Both the position numbers and the translations under genes were made by a program. From contig JACTVC010000017.1 in NCBI GenBank assembly GCA_018417955.1, positions 1,054,001 to 1,118,000 of the forward strand: DNA of 64,000 nucleotides, given 5' to 3'. Below the pieces are notes generated by a model. The model searched no databases and was not told the origin of the DNA. It saw nothing but the letters and a program-made list of their open reading frames with translations. Shown in pieces: positions 10,582 through 20,874 of the stretch (position 1 is the stretch's first letter; each line of letters starts with the position of its first letter). This DNA is from Laccaria trichodermophora (lineage: Eukaryota; Basidiomycota; Agaricomycetes; Agaricales; Hydnangiaceae).

Positions 10582-13500
10582 ATGTTACCTCCATCAGGAT
10601 TAGGTGGTGACTCTGAACAAGCTGCCCAAGAATACATGGAGTTCCCAGCTGACATACTGGAAAATCATGGAAGCCGGGTGAGTTGGCTTCTAAGCTTGAG
10701 ATGTATTTGCTAACGAGTTTATTATGCGTACCTATATTTCCAGTCAACCAATGATTATCTGAGAGACTGGGACAAACGTCGCCGTATTTACATTGATGAG
10801 GTACTCCGACGAGAGGCCCCACCAGATGGCTTGATATGCGAAACTTGTGAAAGCCGCGGAGCGACATGGAGATGCAGCTGCTGTTTGGGCACTCCTGTAC
10901 TATGTACTGACTGCTGCAGGACTACGCATCGTCGGCATCCCTTTCATCGGATTGAATGCTGGACAGGCGATTACTTCTCACCTTCGTGGTTATGGAAAGC
11001 TGGAACAATTCTACACCTTGGACATAATGGCGTGCCGTGTCCTGGAATTCGTTGGGATGCGTCCGATGCAATGATGAATCACTCGCCCAAAATTTTTGAT
11101 GTTGGGACTGATGCCGAAGAACCCCTAACCCTTCCAGGGGATGAGGACATAGATTACGACGCAATAGCTGACGAGGATACAGGGGGGCTTTATACAGAGT
11201 CCGAAGTTCCAGATCCACCGGTATCGACTATTAATGGACATCGGGTGCTTACATACGTCCATGTCAATGGCATCCATCAGCTCCCTACTTCGTTTTGCAC
11301 ATGCGCCGGAGCACCATCCGAAGAAATACAGCTACTTCGGATGGGCCTCTTTCCATCTACCTCGAACATTCCTCAAACTGCATTTTCCTTTCAACTCCTA
11401 GATGACTACCTTTTAGAAAACCTGGAATGCAAGACGTTGGCCCTTCACTATTTTTCCAAGCTTCGCCGGATGACGTGCAAGGCATTTCCAAATCTTGTCA
11501 AGGTATCCATGGCATGCCAACTTGTTGGGTTGACTTGGGGCTTAATGGACACTTTTTAGGATCGTTACCGGGAGCTGCTCCGAGCCAGCCGGCAATGGAG
11601 GGTCATCAAGGAGTATAAGTGGTTTGGATTCGGGCACAAGCCCGATGAGCCGAAGACTGGGGAACTAGCTCTCTTCTGTGTCGCATGTCCCCAGCCAGGG
11701 ATAAATCTTCCTAATACCTGGAAGGAGGATGATGAACAGTGGGCGTATAGTCGAGGCTTCGTCCTTGATGGTAACTTTTCTTGTAATCACAAGGCTCAAA
11801 GGCATCCTGGTGACGACGTCTGGTTGAAGTCCGGGCAAGGCTATATGGTAGAAAAAAGTCAGTATGCGAACCATTTGGCCACGGCACCTGATATTAAAGA
11901 AGTAAGGTCACCCTGATCCAAGCTTTAAATCCATCTAACTCATGAAGTAGAAGCCCACTTGTAATGAGCATCATGCTGTGAACGACAAGTCAAAAATACA
12001 CAAGGGCTGTGATTCAACTGGCCTCGGAGCAGCGGCCTGCCTCCGACATGGCTGTTATTGCCCCGGCGGCGTGGTTGATTTTCAAAAGGGGGAGAGGTAT
12101 TGTTCAAGATCTTACCAGCTAAATAGAGATTGACATAAAAATCAGACAGATGAATATGGATTACGCGTTCTGCGAGGCGATTAAAAACACAGGCGCCACC
12201 GATGCACCTCGTTGCATTCTCGTTTATGATGTCAATTGCCAATATTTTGTAAATTTTCGAAAGCGTGTTGGACAATCCCCCTTCCTAGAAGTTCATCCCG
12301 GCCTCATTATTATTCCGGGTATTGGCCTATTTCACGTTCACGGACACCAACTTGTTTGTCTGGCAAGGTTTTCACCAACGTTTATTCTTGGTGCGGGACA
12401 ATCCGACGGCGAAATATTGGAAACGTTGTGGTCCACTCTGAATCACGTCGGCCGAATATCAAGAACTATGACCCTGGCGCATCGAACAGAAGTGCTGGAT
12501 GCACACATGGGTGACAACAACTGGAAAAAGCTGGTCAACATGGGTGAGCAAAGTAACATGTCGGCTTTCCATCATTCTAATTTCTTGGCAAAGTTGCATC
12601 GCTTTGTAAAAGATGGAAACGAATTCAGAAAGCCCTTCCCGAGGCTGAGGCTGAATTACAAAAGCTTTCCGATACAGCTTCTATAGATCAATTGAGGTCT
12701 TGGGACTCTCAGGCAGAGGAGGCACAAGTCCGCCGGGTGTCAGAACCACATGCCATGGACGTGTATGAGGCGGAAACTCCCAAACGTAAGTCGTTCAATT
12801 GTAAATTGCAGTTGAATAACCCTAACCATAAATTTATCAGTGCCAAATCAGAAAGATGTTCAGGCGGAGCTAATGGCGCAAGAACAAGGTCTCCGGAAGA
12901 ATGTTGGACTCTCCCTTTGGGTTGGTACAGGGATTAAGCTTCAGGAAACTCAGTAAGTTAATGTTTACCAACATTTACCTTGTCCATTATCGTCACATGT
13001 AGGCTTGCTCTGAGCCGGTTTGCAAGGCTCATGGGGAAGAAGCCGACGTCGGAAGATAAACTAGAGCTGGCCCGCCGGAGGCAACGATTTGTCAAGCGCC
13101 TGGACGCCTTTGAGCAGGATTCGATAACATTCTTTCCGGAACTCAACCTTTTGGATGGATTGTTGGTTCCACCTACAATGGATGAATACGAAGATGAAGA
13201 AGACTTGGAGTTGTTACAGAATAACCCACCTCAGGGAGATAATACTCTTCCAGAATACAAGGAGATCATTCTACCATCGGCACTTTTGGATCTCCCACAG
13301 TCTATGCAAGCTGCTCGCCTGGTCGAAATTGAATTGCGAGTCGCGCAAGCCAATGACACCCTTGCATCAATCCGGCTGGATATCGGACACAAGTCGTTTA
13401 TTTATCGGAAGAAGATCAACAATGAACAGAGTAAAAAAGGGAAAACGAAATCTTATGATCAGGTAAATGCCATTGACCGAAATCTAGCACATCACCTTCG

Positions 13501-13999
13501 TGTTTATGGTCAAGCCCGATGGGCGTTACAACGGCTGGCTGCGTCATCAGAAATTCTGTCGCGATTCAAGGAAATCAAAAAGGGAGATACGCATTTGCTT
13601 CCGAACATATCTCAGCCAAATAAACCAGGCTTTCGGAACCAAGATATTCCCTGGTTTTGGGGATTTAATATACATGGCGATTCAGAAAATGATTTCCATA
13701 TGGAAGAATGTGAGTAAAGTAACCTTCCAATATTCATGTTCACTTAACTTTCTGAAGTATTCCGTGTGAATTATCTCCGAACAAAGGCGAGACACGAGAG
13801 ATGGGTGGAAGAATCAAAGCTGGTTCCAAGAGAGATGAAATGGTCAATGCTATATTTCATCAAACGGGCGGAGGGGTGGGAAAAGCTCCGGGACGACAGC
13901 ACCGGCGGAAAGCGCTGTTACGCATCGAGGCAAGCTGCCATGTGGCGGGGATTCCATATACAAGCCTTGTCAGAATGTCAGCTGTCGGGTGCTATTTAG
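10582..13999 (+). CDS. KDZ (Kyakuja-Dileera-Zisupton) transposase
   Basis: Nine exons join without any break: 10582-10677, 10744-11502, 11560-11901, 11951-12096, 12146-12543, 12594-12785, 12841-12952, 13003-13709 and 13758-13999, about 997 residues. Exon 2 carries the CxC2-type cysteine/histidine cluster typical of this family (CETCESRGATWRCSCC, residues about 64-105). The RNase H-like catalytic part has the expected landmarks FVLDGNF (D about 355), VYDVNCQY (D about 477) and SDGEILETLW (E about 538), plus the family's NMDYAF and DNNWKKLVNM blocks. The C-terminal helical part ends in the usual FRVNYLRTKARHERW...EEM-like helix. The start is uncertain. The frame is open from 10444, but 10582 is the first ATG, and a further 5' exon is possible. 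All catalytic landmarks are present, so the enzyme may be active. Confidence 0.9.
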
Positions 14000-14092
14000 G
14001 ATCCTGTAGGTTAGGGTTGGTAATTGTTGTCATATGTTTGTCGGTTTCTATCCATCGATCAAGCACAGCGTTGATTCTCTTATCTCCTCGTC

Positions 14093-15277
14093 ATGTTATT
14101 CACCCCACACCAGCTGGAATCCATCGACCGTACCCGCCCCATGCAAATGTTGGTTTACATGATGACGTCCCGGTCAAGAGCAGCAACAAAGGCGTGGAAC
14201 GAAAAACCACATATGTCCGACGAAGAAAAAACCATCTGGTTGACTTTATTCCGGGAAGAACTCGTGAGTACCCCCATTCTTCTTTTATAATCAGCCTTCA
14301 TATCAATCAGGAATTCATAAAAAACGCCCTCGGCGCCCATGCTATGGAAGAATTCACATATGACATACCGACCTTTCTCCAGGCGGCATTCAAGGCAAAT
14401 GGGCCACCCGAGTTATCGTGGCATACTCCCACTACCTCGCCGGATTGTTTAGTCCCGACGTACGTAGACAATTGGTGGGAGGACAAGGATATTCGGGAGC
14501 GTGTAGGGAAACCTCGTGACTGGCAGCGGATCCAGGGTATGGGATTGGTATGTCACTCCGATATGGTAAGTGGACTTCGTTAATTCATGTCATATACATC
14601 TCTTGAATATGGTACAGCTAAGCGCTCATTACAACACTTGGACGGATAACCAGGTTTCGTCGGATATATTAGAACTCGACAGAATGAAGCAAATTCGCGA
14701 GAGCATTGCCCAAGGTGGGAAGATTTTGGAAGTCGAATTGGGGCGTCTTACGGAGAGACTCTCCGAACTCGAGGAGCGCCTTGAGACTGCGACGGCGGCA
14801 ATTGATGTAATGTCGTCAGAGTTCAGGGAAGTATGGGGGGACTCATTCTCCGAGAGGTTGATAGTAAAGCACATTCGACCCACCGCTGATGAGTCCGACG
14901 ACGACGAAACAGATGATGGATCGCTTGCGGTGCAGCCGGCGATGACTGCTGCATCGAAATTGTCATCGCCGCCCGCGGCTGGTGACATCAAGTTACCAAT
15001 CGTGAAACCTTTGAAGTCATCTTCGTCGGCTCAAACCACTGACGTCGCCTCCGCCAGCAAGCCTATTGTTCGTCCATCCTCGTTGGGTCACACTGCCGCC
15101 GTCGCCTCAGTAGGCAATTCCATCGATCGTCCTGTCAAGCCACTTCCTCGTAGGGTCTTAGCGGGGGGGTTTCAACCACTTCCCCATATTCAGTTGAACG
15201 TCGCTCGAATTCATCAACCGCAGATACCATTGTCAGGAGCGGCGGCAGAGTTCAAACGTGTTTTTTCCGAGTTTTAA
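14093..15277 (+). CDS. KDZ-element coiled-coil protein
   Basis: Exons 14093-14263, 14311-14565 and 14618-15277 join in phase 0 to 361 residues. The first 140 or so residues are mixed alpha/beta in appearance, with W-rich segments (TIWLTLFREEL, VDNWWEDKD, DWQRIQGMGL). Next is a coiled coil at about 150-220 with heptads of Leu, Ile and Glu. Then come an acidic patch (DESDDDETDDG) and a disordered Ser/Pro/Ala tail. It has no zinc cluster or catalytic motif that I recognise. It starts 93 bases after the transposase stop on the same strand and runs toward the TET/JBP gene, leaving only 25 bases between the two stops. It resembles the 4136-6817 protein in layout (helical start, coiled coil, disordered tail), not clearly in sequence. 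Probable accessory or partner protein. Confidence 0.7.
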
Positions 15278-15302
15278 ATCAAAGCAAACACATGTATTGT
15301 AC

Positions 15303-16663
15303 TTAGTAGTTCAGTGGTAATAACAGACCACCTTTCTGAATCCGTACCATCGCCTCGACTCTCTCCAGCTCATTTAGAGACAGCCACTTCCGGAACAACC
15401 TTTCGGACATCATCACCTCCTGAAAAACATTCAACCGTCGGGATACTTGGTCTCTCATGAAAAACGCGAGGGAATATCGGTCAGAACTTGACGCCGATAC
15501 ACCATGCCTTACTACCTTGCTCTGAATTGAAAGAACCGTGCCAGATCCATACCGAAATCTAATCCCAATACCAGGTAAGTCCGCCCGAATGTCAGGATCG
15601 ACCTGTTCGCTGATGTTGACTATTAAATCATACATCCAATCCGCATTTTGGCCATCACGGTGGAAGGGGGTTTCACGTTCGCTAATGACAGAAAGCCCAG
15701 TGAAGCCAGTTCCCCAGACCTTCATGATACGTTTGAAGCGGTCTTGATCTGGTGTCTGTGAACCCTTTAGACTGCAACATCGAAGGAGCGATCCTCGCGA
15801 TTCATAATGTTGCTCAGGGTGAATAACGCTCATGATCCCCCCGATGATGGCTTGAAACTCGATTATTGCCTTAAGAAATTGTTCGCCGGGGCCATTATCT
15901 TCTTTCAGAGCCGCCGATGGTAGCAATGGAGTGCCATCATGCTGAAATGAATGTTCAGTTTGATGTAATCGTCAAGGTTGTGTCGACCAACCGCATGTCC
16001 AGCTTGATACCAGAGTGGTACCAAATTCACGACCCCCGGGGGGTGCTTGCAAAACAATTTATTCCGAAAGTATTTTGGATCACTTCTCCAACTAGCATTC
16101 GCCTTCGCCGCCGGAACCTCCAGTATCGGATGAAGTATTTCCAAGGCGTCTTGGACTTGTGACTAACTCGTAATGAGTGGCCCATCTTGTTCAGTACAAA
16201 TGCGCTCACCTGCAGCTCGTCGGAAATAATCCCAGGTAGATACCATCCGAGGATATGGCTGTCTCGGTCGTTTATTCTCGCCGGGCTTCCCTCAAGGACG
16301 TCGATATAATCCGGGAATGCTGGTGGAAATTTGTCCGAAATAGCTGATTCTAAAAGTAAAGATGTACCTGTGATGGGAAGGTGATGTTTTCTTCTATCTG
16401 TTGCACAAGTGATACGTACCAGTGGGCTTTTTTCCAATGGCCTGAACATAGTCGTTCACCTCCCAACTCACGACGATGGGGGGGTTTATCCATGCTTCGG
16501 CGATCACGGCGATGGCTCTTTCGCAATGAGTAACAAGTGCCTCCGACATGGACTTTGCCGGATAGTCATTGGGAAAGTTAAACAATTTATGCCGAAGCCG
16601 ACCAGCGAAGTACGTCGAGACATCATCAGTGATGCCCTCCAATGCCGTTGGCGGACGCCCCAT
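15303..16663 (-). CDS. TET/JBP-family Fe(II)/2-oxoglutarate dioxygenase
   Basis: Exons (minus) 16420-16663, 16210-16367, 15992-16162 and 15303-15941 give 403 residues. The fungal TET/JBP signature is complete. ILGWYLPGIISDELQ is followed by a double-stranded beta-helix with the iron ligands in PFHRDG (H about 285, D about 287) and VVRHGV (H about 337). The 2-oxoglutarate-binding Arg in SSDRYSLAFFMRD is at about 346, and the family's LPGIGIRFRYGSGTV strand pair is present. Family members oxidise 5-methylcytosine or thymine in DNA; which base this one uses cannot be read from sequence. The start is tentative: the frame stays open a further 36 or so bases upstream without an ATG, so a short 5' exon may exist. 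It lies at the right end of the KDZ element and points inward. Confidence 0.88.
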
Positions 16664-17297
16664 AATGTGGTAAAGGGGAATGGGCTTCAAATATAGGACA
16701 TGCGTCTTTATACAATGAATGCCTCATGCCATCCACATGTATAATTTACTGGCCTTCGATGTCAACGTCGGGTATCATTCCTCCGGCCATTACGTAATTG
16801 CCGAAATGAACTACTTTCTCGGGGAATATGCTGGGGGCATTTCCAAGAGAGTCGAGTTTAGTATATGTATTAGAAATGGGGTTACGGAAAAGAAAATTGG
16901 GGAGATGTTGGAAACGAGAGGGAAAGGCTGCTGGATGACGGTGATGGAATGCATCAAGGGTCGGTCTATGAAATTATTCGCCGAAATGAATTCTGCACTC
17001 TCCGGGAAATAATAACTAAATTCAAAAGCTGCTGGGGGACACTGATGGAATGCATCCGTTCACCCAGCATTCAAACCGCCACCCTGTTTCTCGGCTATCG
17101 GAGCCGAAGCCTGTTCTCAAATTTGTTGGAAATTTGGCCAATTCATTGGAAGGACTAACCCTAACCCTAATTAACCTAGCCAAATTCTTCGGAAGCGTTA
17201 ACCCTAACCCCATCTCAGCCCTAACCCTACCCGTGGCCCGAAATGAATGCGGTTCATTTTCCGGAGCCGATGATCAGGAGCCGAATGGGTTACAAAA
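16664..17297. other. non-coding right subterminal part of the KDZ element
   Basis: No supported gene. A block with GATGGAATGCATC is repeated at 16926-16953 and 17027-17056. Clusters of CCCTAA-type motifs lie at 17157-17230: CTAACCCTAACCCTAA, then GTTAACCCTAACCCC, then CCCTAACCCTACCC. The word GGAGCCGA recurs here and at the left end. Confidence 0.6.
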
Positions 17298-17540
17298 GAT
17301 TGGGCCCAATTATGCCCCATAGCCTAATTACTAGTTGTAGAAGATAGGGCCCAACTTTGGCCATTTGTCTATTCTCATATCGCTCAATTCACTTTGTCTA
17401 TGGGTCATTGGGCCCAATTATGTTTCTAAAGGGTTTTGTTATTTTGGCCCAATTGGCCCCAACAATGCCAACTTAACGTCCACACCAATTGGGCCAACCT
17501 ATGTCCATTAGCGTCAACTTAGATTGGGCCCATTGGGGTA
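17298..17540. repeat. right subterminal array of TTGGGCCCAA-type motifs
   Basis: Full or near copies lie at 17300-17310, 17347-17355, 17408-17419, 17444-17460 (two half sites), 17487-17497 and 17523-17534. The last is part of the inverted repeat. The left end of the element has the same motif. Confidence 0.7.
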
Positions 17541-17577
17541 GCTGTATGGTCCATTGGACAACTGACCACTTGGATAT
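17519..17577. repeat. right terminal inverted repeat of the KDZ element
   Basis: The reverse complement matches 3121-3178, sharing ATGGACCATA and CCCCAATGGGCCCAAT. The outermost bases are set by where similarity ends (about TATCCAAGTGG read inward). Confidence 0.8.
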
Positions 17578-17646
17578 CTTAGGTTCCACTGAGTATCTAC
17601 TGAATGCCCTGTATATAATGGTCAAATTCTTCACCTTACTCCTGGG

Positions 17647-18997
17647 ATGGCTGCACAAGTGGGTAATTTGCAAAATCAGGTAGGTTGCAGAGTTATATCT
17701 CTTTTTCTAATATTTAATATATCTTTTAGGCTCATGCTGCCCCCCTTGCTGCCCCTCCACCTCTATTTCTACCTGCTGCTATGGTAGATGTGGCAAGAAA
17801 AACCATTAGGCTATTTTCTATCTGTCTAACAAGCTTTCTCCAGAATATGGGGCACCCTAACCAAAATGGTATTCAGAATCCACACTTACCTGCTCATTTA
17901 CAGGCATTGGCTGCAGCTCTACCTCTTCCTCAGCCTGTAGGAGCAAGAGGGAGGAGGGGGAGAGGGAGAGCACCTGCTCATGAACCTGCTCAACCTGGAA
18001 GGAGAGGCAGAAGAAGGCAGCCTTCTCCTGCACCTCTTCCTGATCATCCTCTTCCTGTACCTGCTCCTTTAGTTGCTGCTGTTCCACCTGCTGACCACCC
18101 TGCTATTCCTGCTGCTGTTCCTGCTGCTTCTGTTATCCTCCCACCTGCTTACTTGCCTGTGGTTGAGGCTCAGTGTGAAAAGCTTGAACTGGGTAGAATG
18201 AATATAATATGCTCTAAGTGTGATGCTTTACATTGGAAATGTGAGAGATTATCAAAGAGTACTGTAGCACTGCCAGTATTTGGCACATGCTGTCTAGATG
18301 GAAAAGTAAAGATTCCACCTCTAGAAAAGCCACCACTGGAGCTCTGGCATCAGTATTTCCTTGATCAGACCATTTTGACAGCTCAGAATGATGATGTTGA
18401 TGATCTCAATGAAACTATACTTCAACGCATGCGTGGAAATGAATTAACATTTCACTCAGCAGACTCTGTTATGAGAGAAGGAGGTGTGGATGGTGAATTT
18501 GAATACCCAGTAGAATACCTCAATTCCATCAACCTTAGTGGAATGCCTCTAGCAAAATTGAAACTCAAGATAGGTGCACCAATAATGATCCTTCGAAATA
18601 TTGATCCAGCAAATGGACAATGCAATGGAACCCAGGCAATCCTCACCCGTGCCTCTTCCCAAGTTTAGAAGTACGCATTCTGGGAGGAGAATTTGCAGGA
18701 CACACAGCATTCATTCCCCACATAAGATTTGAGCCTTCAAATGGTGAACTTCCATTCCAGTTATGCAGAAGGCAATTTCCTGTTTGCCTGGCCTTTTGCA
18801 TGACAATCAACAAATCTCAGGGACAGTCAGTGAAACATTTAGGACTGGATGTTCGGACCCCAGTGTTTACACATGGACAACTTTATGTGGCTCTTTCACA
18901 TTGCACATCAAGCAACCGTATCAAAGTTCTCTTTAAAGATGGTTCACAACAAACTGTAACACAAAATGTAGTCTATCCAGAGGTATTATTAGATTGA
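17647..18997 (+). pseudogene. internally deleted Helitron helicase remnant
   Basis: An ATG at 17647 opens a spliced Pro/Ala- and Arg/Gly-rich start. It continues through a cysteine-containing block (NIICSKCDALHWKCERL ... FGTCCLDGKV), as at the beginning of fungal Helitron proteins. At about 18370 this joins directly to the last part of a Pif1-like helicase: TAQNDDVDDLNETIL, LKLKIGAPIMILRNIDP, then MTINKSQGQSV and VFTHGQLYVALSH. The Rep/HUH nuclease and helicase motifs I to IV are missing. Near 18665 the frame shifts: the first frame stops just after SSQV and the rest continues in another frame, as if one T of a T run was lost. It is therefore a dead, non-autonomous copy. It lies just outside the KDZ right end and is more AT-rich. 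Confidence 0.8.
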
Positions 18998-19105
18998 TGT
19001 AAATGGTAAAAGTACTGATAAATGTAACTTTATTTTGATTGAGATGTAAGAAGAGCCAAAATTGAACATGTGTACCAGAACTAGGATTAAACATGTGTAC
19101 CAGGG

Positions 19106-19195
19106 GGTCCAGGGGGCGTGCCCCCGGCAAGCTGTGACCAGTGCTGGAGGAACGGCCGAGCGTTAGCGAGTGCCGTGCCATAGGCACGGGTCTAA
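19106..19195 (+). mobile_element. candidate 3' end hairpins of the Helitron remnant
   Basis: About 110 bases after the helicase stop are two hairpins. One is GGGGG-CGTG-CCCCC at 19112-19125. The other is CCGTGCC-ATA-GGCACGG at 19173-19189, followed by CTAA at 19192-19195. A hairpin near a CTRR end is a Helitron hallmark, but the spacing to CTAA (two bases) is shorter than usual. Confidence 0.4.
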
Positions 19196-19709
19196 AGCTT
19201 GTGAGTATAAATACAGCGCAACCACTTTCTCACCTCAGCCCAACATCCAGTGGATTTCTGACGAGGTTTTTGGAGCTTTTGCATTACTCCGATTTGTGCT
19301 GGCTGGTACCGGTGTCTCCTTCGGATTGCGCTTCTCATGTTGTCACGTAAGGCCAGCTCCTACAAACGTGATCTTCAGAGTGTAACATCTGACGCGTACG
19401 AGCTGTCATGGTTCCCCTGAATCGTGGTGCCGGTATGTACTTCGATTCTCAAAGCTGCCGTTGTCCCGTTTGATAGTGAACCTCACATTCTGAATGGTCG
19501 GAGACAGGAACAACTTCCCACCGAGTCCAAAACAAAGTCAGTCATCTGACGTTTTAGCAGCGCCCGGAATTTAAGTTTCACCGTCTGACCATCTATATTC
19601 TAGAGCGCACGAAGATAGGTTTAGGATATAAAGGCCAAAGTCACTGTCCATGACCGCCCATCCCCACCTCATCTTCGAATCTCTCTCTGAATTTGAATCA
19701 GCATCAACC
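19196..19709. other. intergenic stretch before the inhibitor gene
   Basis: No gene seen. A TATA-like GGATATAAAGG at about 19623-19633 lies some 80 bases before the ATG at 19710 and may be its core promoter. Confidence 0.45.
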
Positions 19710-20369
19710 ATGGTTAAGACCGGAAACTATAAACTCAGGGCCTCTCCCGCCGCCGGCGTCGGCGGCATGTACGCGACCTCGAACGGTACGTTCAAGATCG
19801 TTACCACCGCCGCACAAGTGCCATCAACCTTTGAACGTCAAACCGTCAGTTTTTGCGTTCTTGTTTGTCGAATTTATGATCACACTAACGTTACTGCCTC
19901 GCTGCTATTAGTGGAGGATCACTGCCGTCGAGGGCAAGAAAGACACGTACACAATCGTCTTGGTCCACAAAGACGAAATCGCCCTGGGTGGTAGTTGGGC
20001 TCTCGATAATGTTAATGAAGGCTATGAAGGTGTTCCACGGGGCCCAGTTATAACCGCTGCGGAGGTGTTTGAATGGCATATTACCCCGACGAACAACACC
20101 TCGATCCACAACACCTATTTGTATGTGACATATGGTTGTTTAGGTTGAGAATCCTCACTCACCGTAATTTCTTATAGCATTCAACCGATTACAAAGGCAG
20201 TCGGTGCATCATACTATGTCGGAACTGACGCAGAGAGACAAGTTAGTGATTTATATTTGCTCTCGAGTTCTTTCTGAGCTTGACTCTCCGCTCTTGGCAG
20301 CTTGTCATCAAAGCCATTCCCATTCTCGAGCACCCAGTCGTAGAGCCACCCTACTGGCAATTTCACTGA
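19710..20369 (+). CDS. I66-like beta-trefoil serine protease inhibitor
   Basis: Exons 19710-19844, 19912-20120, 20178-20241 and 20301-20369 join in frame to 158 residues, without a signal peptide. The layout resembles the fungal I66 (cospin-type) inhibitors: a short start of the form xxGxYKLR, a WRI..VEGKKDTYTIVL strand pair, then a FEWHI block, a YFIQ....YYVGT block and a final PYWQF. Such proteins fold as a beta-trefoil and block serine proteases from loops between strands; the reactive loop cannot be picked by eye. They are cytoplasmic and are thought to act in defence or internal protease control. The call is from spacing of aromatic residues and strand pattern rather than a clear signature. 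A lectin-type trefoil is the main alternative. Confidence 0.55.
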
Positions 20370-20874
20370 AGGAAGTATCATATAGTTTATGCCGTCATGA
20401 ACACGACATAGTAGCAATGTTTGGTAGGTTTTAATGCAATTTTGTCTGCTTCCTGTAAATGTAAATGCTGTACCATTACAATTTGAAGTCAGCCGAATCT
20501 CGGTCTAACGAGGGTAGAGTGGGAGGGCACGAATTAAGAAGGTAATGTAAGACGCCAATTTGAAAATCCGAGATACACGAAGGAAGCTGCCTCGAAGTTG
20601 GAGCAGGAAAATCGAGCGTGGCGCGGGCACAGGCTCAGAGCAAGAAAAAAAGGACGGGAGTCCCAACTGCAAAAGCGCAACCAATCCCACCGAGCGCAGG
20701 CATCATAAGCACTTGGAGAAGCGGAAGAATTTTAGACCATAAGAAGCGCCAGCCGTTAAAGAAACGCGGGGACGAACAGCATCGATAGACATAGAAATGA
20801 TCCCACATGTGATAGCGCTAACACGACTGTAAACTATACTTACGTTACAGAAATACCTAACGGGTTCGCAAGCG
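20370..20874. other. intergenic stretch between convergent genes
   Basis: Probably the 3' flanks of the inhibitor gene and of the peroxidase gene. No gene or repeat is seen. Confidence 0.5.

Larger units (their letters stand above)
3121..17577. mobile_element. KDZ DNA transposon with TET/JBP cargo
   Basis: The outer 55 or so bases at each end are inverted copies, sharing for example ATGGACCATA and CCCCAATGGGCCCAAT. Both ends also carry clustered TTGGGCCCAA motifs. Between them lie six genes, including a complete KDZ transposase and a TET/JBP dioxygenase. Genes are arranged as two divergent pairs, (3439-3994 minus with 4136-6817 plus) and (7061-10066 minus with 10582-13999 plus), then 14093-15277 plus facing 15303-16663 minus. 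No target duplication was found at the ends, so the terminal bases are uncertain by a few positions. The pairing of KDZ transposases with TET/JBP genes in fungi is established; the extent given here comes from the matching ends. Confidence 0.85.

Noticed and set aside
12594..12686. An apparent frameshift in the KDZ transposase after the KKLVNM block.
   Set aside because: A normal intron at 12544-12593 (GTGAGC...CTAAT...AAG) joins NWKKLVNM to VASLCKRWKRIQ in frame, which is the family's usual sequence.
16719..17012. A plus-strand open frame of 97 codons at the right end of the KDZ element.
   Set aside because: It covers a repeated non-coding block (GATGGAATGCATC) and has no domain-like pattern.
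17157..17235. A chromosome end or internal telomere.
   Set aside because: The repeats are short, interrupted and lie between non-telomeric genes; host-like sequence continues on both sides.
3100..17600. A target site duplication for the KDZ element.
   Set aside because: I compared the bases outside both inverted ends and found no convincing matching pair.
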